Shown one piece after another: positions 42,405-52,896 of a DNA stretch of 64,000 nucleotides; position 1 is the stretch's first letter; every line of letters begins with the position of its first letter. The notes beneath the pieces are model-generated. The model saw only the letters and a list, made by a program, of their open reading frames with translations. It had not been told where the DNA came from and searched no databases. The translations under genes were made by a program, and so were the position numbers. The DNA lies in assembly GCA_026984795.1 (NCBI GenBank), contig JALSRK010000055.1, positions 62,001 through 126,000 on the forward strand, written 5' to 3'. Source of the stretch: Solibacteraceae bacterium. GTDB lineage: Bacteria > Acidobacteriota > Terriglobia > Bryobacterales > Bryobacteraceae.

Positions 42405-44828
42405 CTAGTGCATCACCTTCTCTTCGCTCTTTTCCCGGCTCAGCATCTCGGCGAGGGTGGGCGCCGGCAACGGTTTGACCTCGATCTCCCGCTCCAGGGC
42501 GACCTTCAGCACCTCGTCCATCGACTCCACGAAGTGCAGCTTCATCTCCTCGCGGACGTTTTCCGGAATGTCGGGCAAATCCTTCTCGTTGTCCTTCGGC
42601 AACACCACTTCGCGGATCCCCACCCGGTGCGCCGCCAGCAGCTTTTCTTTCAGCCCCCCGATCGGCAAGACTTTGCCGCGGAGCGTGATCTCGCCGGTCA
42701 TGGCCACGTCGCAGCGGGCCGGGATCTGCGTAAGGGCGCTGACGATCGCCGTCGCGATGGTGATCCCCGCCGACGGTCCGTCCTTCGGAATCGCGCCTTC
42801 GGGGACGTGCACGTGGATATCCAGGCGCCGGTAGAAATCCCGCGGCAGGCCCAGCGTGTGGGCCCGCGAACGGACGTAGCTCATCGCCGCCTGGGCCGAT
42901 TCCTGCATCACGTCGCCGAGTTTGCCCGTGGTGGTCAGCTTGCCGCGGCCCTCCATGATGGTCACCTCGGTGGTGAGAATCTGTCCTCCCACCTCAGTCC
43001 ATGCCAGGCCCGTCACGGCGCCGATCTCATTCTTCTTCTCGGCCTCCAGATCGCGGAACTTCGGGGGCCCCAGCAGCTCTTCGACTTTCTTGGCCGTCAC
43101 CGACATCTTCGGCGGCTTCCTCTTCGCCCCGCTGCCGCGCGCTTCGACCACCCGGCGGGCGATTTTCCGGCAGACGTTGCCGATTTCGCGCTCCAGGTTC
43201 CGCACGCCCGCCTCGCGCGTATACCGCTGAATCAGGGTGCGCAATCCCTCGTCGGTGAACTCGATGTCCTTGGCCGTGAGCCCGGTCTCTTTCATCTGCT
43301 TGGGCACCAGGAACCGCTTGGCGATCTCCATCTTCTCCATCTCGGTGTAGCCGGACAGACGGATCACCTCCATGCGGTCCTGCAGCGCCGGCGGAATCGT
43401 ATGCAGCACGTTCGCCGTGGCGATGAAGAAAACTTCGCTCAAATCGTATTCGACGTCGAGGTAGTGATCCATGAACATATGGTTCTGTTCCGGATCCAGC
43501 ACCTCGAGCAGCGCCGCCGAAGGGTCGCCGCGGAAGTCGGTGGACATCTTGTCCACCTCATCGAGCATGAAGACCGGGTTGCGCGTGCCGGCCTTCTTCA
43601 TCATCTGGATGATCTGGCCCGGCAGCGCGCCGATGTAAGTCCGGCGGTGGCCGCGGATCTCGGCTTCGTCGCGGACGCCGCCCAGCGAGAGCCGCACGAA
43701 CTTGCGCCCGGTCGCCCGGGCGATGGACATCCCCAGCGAGGTCTTGCCGACGCCGGGGGGGCCCACGAAGCACAGAATCGACCCCCGAGGGTTCTTCACC
43801 AGCCGGCGCACAGCGAGGAACTCCAGGATGCGCTCCTTGATCTTCTCCAGCCCATAGTGGTCCTCTTCGAGGACCTTCTTGGCGTACTTGAGGTCGCGGA
43901 TCTCCCGGGTCCGTTTCTTCCAGGGCACCGCCAGGAGCCAATCCAGATAGTTCCGGCTCACGGTGGACTCAGCCGACATGGGAGGCATGGCTTCGAGCCG
44001 TTTGAGTTCCGCCAAGGCTTTGTCCCGGGCCTCTTTGGTCATGCCGGCGGCTTCGATGCGCTTCTTCAGCTCGTCGAACTCGTTCTTCTCGCCCCGCCCC
44101 AGCTCTTTCTGGATCGCCTTGATTTTCTCGTTGAGGTAATACTCTTTTTGCGCCCGCTCCATCTGCCGCTTTACCCGGCCCTGGATGGTGCGGTCCACGT
44201 TCAGCTTCTCGATCTCGATATCGAGCATCTCGGCGACCCGGGTCAGGCGGTCGATGGGATCGAAGATCTCCAGCAGTTCCTGTTTTTCTTCGACCGTGAG
44301 CTGGAGGTTCGCCCCCACCGTATCGGCCAGCCGCCCGGGATCGTCCACCCGGATCGCGGAGACCATCGTCTCGTAGTTGAGGTTCTGGCTGAGCTTGACG
44401 TACTGCTCGAACAGGCTCGTGACCCGGCTCAGCAAGGCGTCCAACTGCGGTCCCGTCTCCACCCGGTACCGGAAGGACCGGACGATGGCCTGAAAGAAGC
44501 CCTCGTCTTCGGTCACTGAGATGACCTTGCCCCGCTCGACGCCCTCCACGAGCACCTTGATGTTGCCGTCCGGCAGCCGAAGACTCTGGACGATGTTCGC
44601 GATCGTGCCGACGGTGTAGATCTCGTCCGGCCGGGGCTCGTCCACCGAGGCGTCGTGCTGGGTGGCCAGAAAGATCTTCTTGTCACCGGCCAGCGCCTGC
44701 TCGAGCGCGCGCACGCTCGACTCCCGGCCCACGACGAACGGGGTCATCATGTGGGGGAAGATGACGACGTCGCGGATGGGCATCATCGGCAGACGCCGCG
44801 TTTCGGATTTTTCCTTGGAGGTCAGCAT
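42405..44828 (-). CDS. lon: ATP-dependent protease Lon
   Basis: The 807-residue protein has the normal length and layout: N-terminal substrate domain ([19 protein letters not shown]), AAA+ domain with Walker A GPPGVGKT and an intact Walker B ([10 protein letters not shown]), sensor helices, and the protease domain with catalytic Ser in [10 protein letters not shown] and Lys in [10 protein letters not shown]. It degrades misfolded and regulatory proteins in the cytoplasm. It follows clpX after 170 nt and precedes engB. No heat-shock inverted repeat (CIRCE-like) is evident upstream. Confidence 0.97.
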   Translation of the reverse strand: MLTSKEKSETRRLPMMPIRDVVIFPHMMTPFVVGRESSVRALEQALAGDKKIFLATQHDASVDEPRPDEIYTVGTIANIVQSLRLPDGNIKVLVEGVERGKVISVTEDEGFFQAIVRSFRYRVETGPQLDALLSRVTSLFEQYVKLSQNLNYETMVSAIRVDDPGRLADTVGANLQLTVEEKQELLEIFDPIDRLTRVAEMLDIEIEKLNVDRTIQGRVKRQMERAQKEYYLNEKIKAIQKELGRGEKNEFDELKKRIEAAGMTKEARDKALAELKRLEAMPPMSAESTVSRNYLDWLLAVPWKKRTREIRDLKYAKKVLEEDHYGLEKIKERILEFLAVRRLVKNPRGSILCFVGPPGVGKTSLGMSIARATGRKFVRLSLGGVRDEAEIRGHRRTYIGALPGQIIQMMKKAGTRNPVFMLDEVDKMSTDFRGDPSAALLEVLDPEQNHMFMDHYLDVEYDLSEVFFIATANVLHTIPPALQDRMEVIRLSGYTEMEKMEIAKRFLVPKQMKETGLTAKDIEFTDEGLRTLIQRYTREAGVRNLEREIGNVCRKIARRVVEARGSGAKRKPPKMSVTAKKVEELLGPPKFRDLEAEKKNEIGAVTGLAWTEVGGQILTTEVTIMEGRGKLTTTGKLGDVMQESAQAAMSYVRSRAHTLGLPRDFYRRLDIHVHVPEGAIPKDGPSAGITIATAIVSALTQIPARCDVAMTGEITLRGKVLPIGGLKEKLLAAHRVGIREVVLPKDNEKDLPDIPENVREEMKLHFVESMDEVLKVALEREIEVKPLPAPTLAEMLSREKSEEKVMH

Positions 44829-44998
44829 CGTCGTCGTAGTCGAAACTTTCGCCGTTGGCGGGGCCGGTTGTCTCGCGAGGCAAGGACCGCCGGCACGGGG
44901 CTATGCCGCCCCTCTGCCGGAGCCCCCGACCACCCTTCCGTCGCAGTGCGCGGCCCCTCCGGACCGGACAAACACGGGACGCAGCCGGGCGCCGGGGA

Positions 44999-46264
<1,266 letters not shown>

Positions 46265-46371
46265 GAGTGGCCCCCCGACCGCATGACGTAGCTCACACCT
46301 TCATTATCGCCGGTTTCTCCAAACACGGCAATCCCACCGGCGGCGCTTTGGGGGAACCGCTCCTTTCTGCC

Positions 46372-47199
46372 CTACGGAACTCTCGCCAGGAGCGCCGTCA
46401 ATTTCCGGCAAGGGTCGACGCCGGCCTTGCGGGTGACGAAGCCCGTCACCGTCTTTCCCCGGCGCGCCACGCACATCCGGCCCAGGAAACGGTCGGCGCC
46501 TACTACGGCCTCCTCGCCGAGATCGGCGTCCGCTGCCCGGCGCAGCCTTCGCCGCAGCCGGCAGATCACCTCGGCCGCCGCTTGGGCGTCGGCCTCGTGC
46601 ACCACGAAGGCCCGTCCGTCCCCATACCGGGCAAGCCAGCCCCGCTCGAGCATCCGCAGTCCCAGGACGCTCTGCGGAACCAGCCGTACCGAACCCTCCT
46701 CGAGACCCTCGGGCGGGAACCAGCCGAGGGCCGGCGGCGGCTCGGTCGTGCCGGGCACCTTCGGCTCCAGCGCCTCGGCAAAAGCCGCCAGCGTCTCTTC
46801 CATATCCCGGTTCGCGGCGATCTCGACGTAGTACCGGCCTTTGGCGAACGCCGCCTTCCGCGGCATCACCTGCCCGATCATCCCGATCTTGCGCGCCGGA
46901 AACCGGGGATGGCGGTTGGAGGCGAAGATGCCGTAGGCCATCTCCGGCGACTCCATCTCGGAGATGTCGATCACCACCTGGCGGTCGCCTTTTTCACAGG
47001 TGACGCCGGTCATCTTCCGGAAGCCGTAGATCAGGTAGCTCTCGGCGTTGCCGTCCATGTAGTCGAACAGGTTGTCGGGTACGAAGGTGCGCAGCTCGCC
47101 CTTCCGGCTCCAGCCGGGCACGATGGAGCAGTCCGGAGTCACGCCGGCGCCGAACGCCGGCCAAAGCGCCAGCGCCGCCGCCATTGCCAAACGTCTCAT
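46372..47199 (-). CDS. Secreted DUF6599-like protein
   Basis: The 275-residue protein has a signal peptide (MRRLAMAAALALWPAFGAG) and the characteristic segment NLFDYMDGNAESYLIYGF followed by MESPEMAYGIFASNR, which I associate with DUF6599 proteins. Function is unknown. Its ATG overlaps the stop of the upstream Fe-S aldo/keto reductase gene (ATGA), so the two are translationally coupled. It contains few cysteines and no obvious active site. It may be a periplasmic partner of the reductase, but that is inference from coupling only. Confidence 0.8.
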   Translation of the reverse strand: MRRLAMAAALALWPAFGAGVTPDCSIVPGWSRKGELRTFVPDNLFDYMDGNAESYLIYGFRKMTGVTCEKGDRQVVIDISEMESPEMAYGIFASNRHPRFPARKIGMIGQVMPRKAAFAKGRYYVEIAANRDMEETLAAFAEALEPKVPGTTEPPPALGWFPPEGLEEGSVRLVPQSVLGLRMLERGWLARYGDGRAFVVHEADAQAAAEVICRLRRRLRRAADADLGEEAVVGADRFLGRMCVARRGKTVTGFVTRKAGVDPCRKLTALLARVP

Positions 47200-48362
47200 G
47201 CAAACAGCTCCTGCGCCCGCATCAGCCGCTCGACCACGCGCACGCCGTGGGGGCAATCGATGGCGCACTCGGCGCAGTCCGCGCACCGCACCGCACGCAC
47301 CTCGGCCGGTAATTCCAGGAAGTTTTCCCGGGCGAGCTGGAACTGGCCGTAGCCCTCGGCGTAGGAGAGGTGCCGCAGGATGTCGGAAACGGGAAGTCCT
47401 CTCGGGCACCGGCCCTCGCAAGCCCCGCACGTCCGGCAATAGAGCGGCCGGATGTAGTCGAGGTGTTCGGCGAGCAGCTTCCGGTCCTCTTCGGACAACG
47501 GGGCCGACATCGCTCCCAGGTTCTCTTCGAGCTGCTCCATGTCAGTGATGCTCGGAATGGCGCTGTCCACGTTCTTGTCGGCCAAGACCCACTTGAGCGC
47601 CGCCACCATCGTGCCGTCCTTGTGGAACTTCTTGTACAGCGGATGCCCGGGCCGGATCTTGCGGAACCCGCCGGCCATCACTTTCATGGCCACGATGCCC
47701 GTGCCCTTGCCGCGGGCCTCGGCGATGGCGGCTTTGAGCTCCGGGTCCATCGTGAAGTTGTACTTCACCAGGATCACGTCCATGTGCGGCTTGCCGGCGC
47801 ACGCCCGCAGCAGCGCCTTCATTCCGTTATGGGTGCTGAAGCCGGTGAAGCGCACCTTGCCGTCCTTCTTGGCCTTTTCGAGCACCTCGAGCAAGTCGTC
47901 GGTGATGTCCGAGGTGCGCCGGCGCCCGTGCAGGTACCAGATGTCGATGTAGTCGGTGTCCAGCTCCCGAAGACTCGTCTCGAGATCGGCCATCGCCTTC
48001 TTCGGTTCGTGGGCCCCGGTCTTGGTGGAGATCAGCACCTCCTTGCGGCGGCTCTTCAGCGCCCGGCCCACCAGCCGCTCGTTGTTGCCGCCCTGATAGC
48101 TGCGGGCCGTGTCGAACAGGTTGACGCCGATCTCGGCGGCCGCCTCGATCACTGCGGCGTCGGAAGTGACCAGGCAACCGAATCCGACTTCGGTTACTTT
48201 CACTCCGGTTTGGCCCAGCTCGCGGTAGCGTAACTGCGGCTCCTCGCCCTTGGCCGGCTCTAAGACGCCGGACGTCAGGACGCTCCGGGATCCGGTCGAG
48301 GCCGCCGCCGGCCACGCGAGACCTGCAGCCAAGAAACTTCGTCTCGACGACCTGCTTTTCAT
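47196..48362 (-). CDS. Tat-exported aldo/keto reductase with C-terminal 4Fe-4S domain
   Basis: The 388-residue protein begins with a twin-arginine leader (SSRRSFLAAGLAWPAAA), continues as an aldo/keto reductase TIM barrel (GFGCLVTSDAAVIEAA, Asp-Tyr-Lys-His tetrad candidates in FDTARSYQGG, ISTKTG and WYLHGRR), and ends with two ferredoxin-type clusters, CRTCGACEGRCPRG and CADCAECAIDCPHG. Fe-S AKRs of this type are periplasmic or membrane-associated oxidoreductases of unknown substrate. AGGAGG lies just upstream of ATG 48362. It is divergent from the DUF362 gene, leaving only 60 nt for both promoters. Confidence 0.88.
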   Translation of the reverse strand: MKSRSSRRSFLAAGLAWPAAASTGSRSVLTSGVLEPAKGEEPQLRYRELGQTGVKVTEVGFGCLVTSDAAVIEAAAEIGVNLFDTARSYQGGNNERLVGRALKSRRKEVLISTKTGAHEPKKAMADLETSLRELDTDYIDIWYLHGRRRTSDITDDLLEVLEKAKKDGKVRFTGFSTHNGMKALLRACAGKPHMDVILVKYNFTMDPELKAAIAEARGKGTGIVAMKVMAGGFRKIRPGHPLYKKFHKDGTMVAALKWVLADKNVDSAIPSITDMEQLEENLGAMSAPLSEEDRKLLAEHLDYIRPLYCRTCGACEGRCPRGLPVSDILRHLSYAEGYGQFQLARENFLELPAEVRAVRCADCAECAIDCPHGVRVVERLMRAQELFA

Positions 48363-48422
48363 GGGAACCTCCTAATGTGTACAGTATCATCAGGTCTTGA
48401 GGTCTCGAACAGGAAAGTCGCT

Positions 48423-49472
48423 ATGAACTGCATCACCCGCCGGGATTGTCTTCGGCTCGCTTTCGGTGCGGCCGCCGCCGGGCGGATGCTTTCCGCACCG
48501 GTTCCGGACACCACGTACAAGAATCGCTCCACCGTCGCTCTCATCCACGGGGAAGACCGGCGCCGGAACGTTTATGAAGCGTTGAAGGCGATTGAGCGCC
48601 AGATCGCCCCGGCGATCCGGCGCAAGGAGCGCGTGATCGTCAAACCCAACGACGTCTCGACGCGGAACCCGCTGGCCGTCACCCACGCCGACGCGCTGCG
48701 TGGCATCCTGGACTTCCTCGAGCCGTTCGGCAAGCCGGTGGTCATCGCCGAGTCCTCGGCCGGAAACACGTACGAAGCCTACGAAGCGTTCGGCTACACC
48801 GCCCTGCCGAACGAGTACAAGAAGCTCCGCCTCGAGCTCGTCGACCTCAACGACGAAGGTCTCTACGAGGTAATCCACATCCTCGACGGCGACCTGCATC
48901 CGGCGCCCGTCCGCTTGGCGAAACGCCTCCTCGACCCGGACGCTTTCATCCTTTGTTCGGCGGTGTTGAAGACCCACAACACGGTGGTCGCCACGCTCTC
49001 GGTGAAGAACATGACGCTGGGCGCGCCGCTGCGCTCCGGCCCGAAGGAATCGAAGCGCTGGAACGACAAGCGGCACTATCATGGCGGCGTTCGCCAGACC
49101 CACTTCGACATGTACCTCACGGCCCAGCGGATGATCCGGCACTGGGGAGCGGCGGTCATCGACGGCTACGAGGGCATGGAAGGCAACGGCCCTTCGTCGG
49201 GAACGCCCGTGGCGTCGCACATCGCCATCGCCTCGGCCGACTACATCGCCGCCGACCGCGTCGGCATCGAGGCGATGGGAATCAATCCAGAATGGATCGG
49301 CTACCTCATCTACTGTTACCGCTCCGGCCTCGGCCAGTACGATCTGGCGAAGATCGACATCGCCGGCGAGCCGATCGAGCGCGTGAAGAGAAAGTACTTG
49401 CTGCACCGCGACATCGAGCGGCAGCTCCAGTGGATGGGCCCGATGGAAGAGCTGCCCCCGAAGCTCGGCTGA
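48423..49472 (+). CDS. Tat-exported DUF362 protein
   Basis: The 349-residue protein has a Tat-type leader (MNCITRRDCLRLAFGAAAAG) and a DUF362 domain, seen in VIVKPNDVS, SAVLKTHNTVVATLSVKNM and VIDGYEGMEGNGPSSGTPV. DUF362 proteins are often linked to Fe-S redox chemistry, though this one lacks an appended ferredoxin domain. AGGAAAG lies 9 nt upstream of ATG 48423; an earlier in-frame ATG at 48375 would bury the Tat motif. It is divergent from the Fe-S aldo/keto reductase. The two Tat proteins may act in the same periplasmic pathway. Confidence 0.85.
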   Translation: MNCITRRDCLRLAFGAAAAGRMLSAPVPDTTYKNRSTVALIHGEDRRRNVYEALKAIERQIAPAIRRKERVIVKPNDVSTRNPLAVTHADALRGILDFLEPFGKPVVIAESSAGNTYEAYEAFGYTALPNEYKKLRLELVDLNDEGLYEVIHILDGDLHPAPVRLAKRLLDPDAFILCSAVLKTHNTVVATLSVKNMTLGAPLRSGPKESKRWNDKRHYHGGVRQTHFDMYLTAQRMIRHWGAAVIDGYEGMEGNGPSSGTPVASHIAIASADYIAADRVGIEAMGINPEWIGYLIYCYRSGLGQYDLAKIDIAGEPIERVKRKYLLHRDIERQLQWMGPMEELPPKLG

Positions 49473-49498
49473 GCGCTTCCGGCCGCGCGCGTCTCGGC

Positions 49499-49504
49499 TA
49501 GAAT
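49499..49504 (+). promoter_or_regulatory. Candidate -10 (TAGAAT) of a leaderless transcript
   Basis: TAGAAT is followed by exactly 6 nt and ATG 49511. There is no ribosome-binding site. It is one of the clearest examples of this layout in the window. Confidence 0.45.
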
Positions 49505-49510
49505 CGTGAC

Positions 49511-50518
49511 ATGTTCACGCGCGTAACGGTCGCTGTATGGATCCTCACGGCTTCGCTGGCCGGGGCCGAACTGCGTTTCGCCGATCTCGGCGACCTGAAG
49601 CTCGAAAGCGGCCAGGTAATCCGCGATTGCCGCATCGGCTACCGCCTTCACGGCAGGCTCAACGCCGACAAGTCGAATGCCGTGCTCTGGCCCACCTGGT
49701 TCGGCGGCGCCACGGAAGACCTCGAGGACCTCATCGGCCCCGGCAAGCTGATCGACGACACCAAGTACTTCGTCATCACCGTCGATGCCCTGGGCAACGG
49801 CGTCTCCTCATCGCCGTCGAACAGCCGGGCGCAGCCGGGCGCCCGGTTCCCGCGTTTTTCCATCGGCGACATGGTCCGCTCCCAGCACCGCTTGTTGACC
49901 GAGGTGCTCGGGCTGAAGAAGCTCCACGCGGTGATGGGCATCTCGATGGGCGGCATGCAGACCTTCGAGTGGATCGTGGCTTACCCGGATTTCATGGACA
50001 AGGCGGTGCCCATGGTCGGCACGCCGCGGCAGACAACGATGGACTTGCTGCTGTGGGGCGCCGAGCTGGGCATCATCGAGCAGGCTCAACGCTGCCACTG
50101 CAGCTTCCCGGAGGCCATGAAGAACGTGGGCCGCATCCACACGTTCGCCCTCACCACTCCGGACAACCGCGTGCGGGAAACCCCGCGCGAGGAGTTCGGC
50201 GAGGAGATCGGCAGGCAACTGGAGGACTACGCGAAGCGGAACCCCTACGACTGGGCCTCGCAACTGCGCGCCATGATGGATCTCGACGTCTCCCGGCGCT
50301 TCGGCGGCTCGATGGAGAAGGCCGCCGCGGCGGTAAAGGCGGAGGTCTTCGTGGTCGTCGCCCGCCGGGATCACATGGTGAACCCCCACCCGGCGCTGCG
50401 CTTCGCCCGGCTCCTGGGCGCCGATACGCTGATCCTGGGCAGCGACTGCGGCCATATCTCCACCGGCTGCGAGGCACGGAAACTGAACCCCGCCGTCGCC
50501 GCGTTCCTGGGCGAGTAG
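49511..50518 (+). CDS. Exported MetX-like alpha/beta hydrolase (homoserine acetyltransferase family)
   Basis: The 335-residue protein has a signal peptide (MFTRVTVAVWILTASLAGAE) and the fold of homoserine O-acetyltransferases: nucleophile Ser145 in GISMGGMQ, Asp in ARRDHMVNP and His in DCGHISTGCE. MetX itself is cytoplasmic, so a secreted member probably has another acyltransferase or esterase role. The conserved RRDHMVNPHPALRFA strand supports the family. It follows the DUF362 gene by 38 nt with its own candidate -10. The substrate cannot be assigned. Confidence 0.82.
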   Translation: MFTRVTVAVWILTASLAGAELRFADLGDLKLESGQVIRDCRIGYRLHGRLNADKSNAVLWPTWFGGATEDLEDLIGPGKLIDDTKYFVITVDALGNGVSSSPSNSRAQPGARFPRFSIGDMVRSQHRLLTEVLGLKKLHAVMGISMGGMQTFEWIVAYPDFMDKAVPMVGTPRQTTMDLLLWGAELGIIEQAQRCHCSFPEAMKNVGRIHTFALTTPDNRVRETPREEFGEEIGRQLEDYAKRNPYDWASQLRAMMDLDVSRRFGGSMEKAAAAVKAEVFVVVARRDHMVNPHPALRFARLLGADTLILGSDCGHISTGCEARKLNPAVAAFLGE

Positions 50519-50583
50519 CTGTGCCCCAGACGGCCTCTGCAGGCCGCGCCCGGCGGGAAAATCGAAAGTGATATGGTTGGAGC

Positions 50584-51807
50584 ATGGGGACGGGGAACGC
50601 GCTGCCTATCCTGGGGCAAGCCGGGGATGTGAGTTACGATTCGTGGCGCGCCGGCGTGCCGCGCATCACTTCGCTGCTGATCAAGCCGGTCTCGGCCGTC
50701 TGCAACCTGGATTGCTCTTACTGTTTCTATCTCGACCGCGAAGCGGATCCGTACAAGACGCTGCCGGACCGCCGCATGAGCGAGGAGACGCTCGAGCGCC
50801 TGGTGGATACCTACCTTTTCTACTCGTACCCGAACGCCGTCTTCGCCTTCCAGGGCGGCGAGCCGACGCTCGCCGGGCTGAAGTTCTTCGAGAAGCTGGT
50901 CGAGCTGCAGCAGCGCTGCGGCCGCAACGGCCAGGCCGTCAGCAACGCGCTGCAGACCAACGCCACCCTGATCGACGAGGGCTGGTGCGATCTGTTCCGG
51001 GACTACAACTGGCTGCTCGGGGTCTCCCTCGACGGCCCTGAGGAGATCCACGACCGCTACCGCTTCAACAAGGCCGGCCGGGGCACCTGGAAGCAGGTGA
51101 TCCGGGGCGTGGAGATCCTGCAGAAACACGACGTCGAGTTCAACATCCTCTGCGTGCTCAGCCAGGCGAACGTCGAGAAGCCGCGGGAGCTGTACCGCTT
51201 CTTCAAGAGCCTCGGCGTAGACAACGTCCAGTACATTCCGCTCTCGGAGTTCCACCCCGACGGGACGCCCATGCCCTTCACCATCACGCCGGAGCAGTAC
51301 GGCCGCTTCCTGTGCGAGATCTTCGAGCTATGGTGGCCCGAGCGGCGTAAGATCCGCATCCGCTTCTTCGACAACCTGGCCGAGGCGCTGGCCGGCATGA
51401 AGCCGGGCAGTTGCACGATGCACGAGACCTGCGACAGCTACGTGGTCGTCGAATACAACGGCGACGTCTACCCGTGCGACTTCTTCGTCGAGAAGGGCTG
51501 GAAGCTGGGCAACATCAACCTGGATTCCTGGCCGGAGATCGCCCGGCGCAAGCGGCGCTACGAGTTCTCGCTGAACAAGACGATCGTCCACGAGGAGTGC
51601 AGCCGGTGCGAGTGGCTCACGATCTGCAAGCGGGGCTGCCCGAAGTTCCGCCACGCGCCCGGCCGGAACTTCTCCGATCTCGACTACTTCTGCCGGTCCT
51701 ACAAGATGATCTATGCCAAGGCTGTGGGGCCGCTGAAGAAAGAGGTCGAGAAGCTGCTGGCCCGCGAGCAGGCCTTCGCCGGGGCGATGCAGGGCAGCCC
51801 TTACTGA
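50584..51807 (+). CDS. Anaerobic sulfatase maturase (radical SAM/SPASM)
   Basis: The 407-residue protein has the radical-SAM cluster C-x3-C-x2-C at Cys40, Cys44 and Cys47 (CNLDCSYC), then AFQGGEPTLAG, VSLDGPEEIHDRYR, and a C-terminal SPASM domain with further cysteines (CTMHETC, YPCDFF, CSRCEW, CKRGCP). anSME enzymes oxidise the active-site Cys or Ser of sulfatases to formylglycine without oxygen, in the cytoplasm, before export. A Cys-type sulfatase is encoded at 24786. TATGGT 6 nt before ATG 50584 and a weak GGAG are both present. It is not adjacent to any sulfatase here. Confidence 0.9.
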   Translation: MGTGNALPILGQAGDVSYDSWRAGVPRITSLLIKPVSAVCNLDCSYCFYLDREADPYKTLPDRRMSEETLERLVDTYLFYSYPNAVFAFQGGEPTLAGLKFFEKLVELQQRCGRNGQAVSNALQTNATLIDEGWCDLFRDYNWLLGVSLDGPEEIHDRYRFNKAGRGTWKQVIRGVEILQKHDVEFNILCVLSQANVEKPRELYRFFKSLGVDNVQYIPLSEFHPDGTPMPFTITPEQYGRFLCEIFELWWPERRKIRIRFFDNLAEALAGMKPGSCTMHETCDSYVVVEYNGDVYPCDFFVEKGWKLGNINLDSWPEIARRKRRYEFSLNKTIVHEECSRCEWLTICKRGCPKFRHAPGRNFSDLDYFCRSYKMIYAKAVGPLKKEVEKLLAREQAFAGAMQGSPY

Positions 51808-51836
51808 GACGCCGGGCAGGGTGAAGAACGGGGCGG

Positions 51837-52871
51837 ATGCTGACGCGCAGACAGTTCTCCCGCAGGCTCGCCGGCGCCGGATTCGCTGTCGCCTCAGGCT
51901 GCGGAAGGCCGAACGCGGCGCCGGGCACGGATCCCCGGCTTCCCGCGCGCGGCCCGGAGTTCCAGCGCGGCGTCAACTTCACCGCCGAATGGCCGGACGT
52001 CTACCGCAGCCGCCGCGCCTACCGGATTCTGGAACGTCTTCCGGACTACGGCGTCGATTCCGTCGCCCTCGTCCCCTACGGTTTCTGCCGCCACAACGAC
52101 CCGGAGATCCGCTTCGGCGGCCGCCGCGTCTGGGAGCGGGACGCCGACATCGAGCGCCTCGCCGGCCACGCCCACCGCCTCGGCATGCGGGTCTTCCTCA
52201 AACCGCAGTTGTGGGTGCCGCGGGGCTTTCCCGGCAACATTTACTTCGAGAGTGAGCGCGACCGCGAGACCTGGTTCCGCGGCTACGACGCTTTCCTGCG
52301 CCACTATGCCGCCCTTGCCCAGCGCATCCGGGCCGATCTGTTCTGCGTGGGCGTCGAGTACAGCCGCATGGTGCGTTATGAAGATGTGTGGCGGAAGCTG
52401 ATCGCCATCGCCCGCGAAATCTACTCCGGACCCCTCATCTACGCCGCCAACTGGGGCGAGGAGTTCGAGACCCTCGCCTTCTGGGACGCCCTGGACTACA
52501 TCGGCCTGAACAACTACTATCCGCTGCCCGACGACCTGGACCTGACGGGCATCGTGGCCATCGTCCGGAAGGTCCACGAGACGTGGCGCCGCCCGGTCAT
52601 CTTCCCTGAAGCCGGCTACGCCAGCCTGGTCCACCCCCAGCGGGAGCCGTGGGCCGAAGATCCCCGGGAGATCTCGCTCGAGGACCAGGCCCGCTGCTAC
52701 GAAGCCTTCCTGGCGGCTTTCTATCCGCAGCCCTGGTGCCACGGGATCTACTGGTGGAAGGTCGGCACCAACGGCTTCGGCGGGCCGCGGGACGGCTCGC
52801 ACACGCCGTGGGGCAAGCCGGCCATGGCGGTGGTCGCCCGGTGGTACCGTCGCAGGCGGCGGAGGAGTTGA
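51837..52871 (+). CDS. Lipoprotein-type glycoside hydrolase (GH113-like TIM barrel)
   Basis: The 344-residue protein starts with a twin-arginine leader and a lipobox-like Cys22 (RRQFSRRLAGAGFAVASGC), so it may be exported by Tat and lipidated. The barrel has VNFTAEWPD, GMRVFLKPQLWVP, FCVGVEYSR (likely acid/base Glu), NWGEEFETLAFWDALDYIGLNNYYPL and FPEAGYAS (likely nucleophile Glu), a layout like GH113 endo-mannanases and related enzymes. It lies 29 nt after the maturase gene. Family is likely; the exact polysaccharide is not decidable by eye. Confidence 0.78.
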   Translation: MLTRRQFSRRLAGAGFAVASGCGRPNAAPGTDPRLPARGPEFQRGVNFTAEWPDVYRSRRAYRILERLPDYGVDSVALVPYGFCRHNDPEIRFGGRRVWERDADIERLAGHAHRLGMRVFLKPQLWVPRGFPGNIYFESERDRETWFRGYDAFLRHYAALAQRIRADLFCVGVEYSRMVRYEDVWRKLIAIAREIYSGPLIYAANWGEEFETLAFWDALDYIGLNNYYPLPDDLDLTGIVAIVRKVHETWRRPVIFPEAGYASLVHPQREPWAEDPREISLEDQARCYEAFLAAFYPQPWCHGIYWWKVGTNGFGGPRDGSHTPWGKPAMAVVARWYRRRRRRS

Positions 52872-52896
52872 AGATCCGCGCGGCCCGGCCGTTCCC

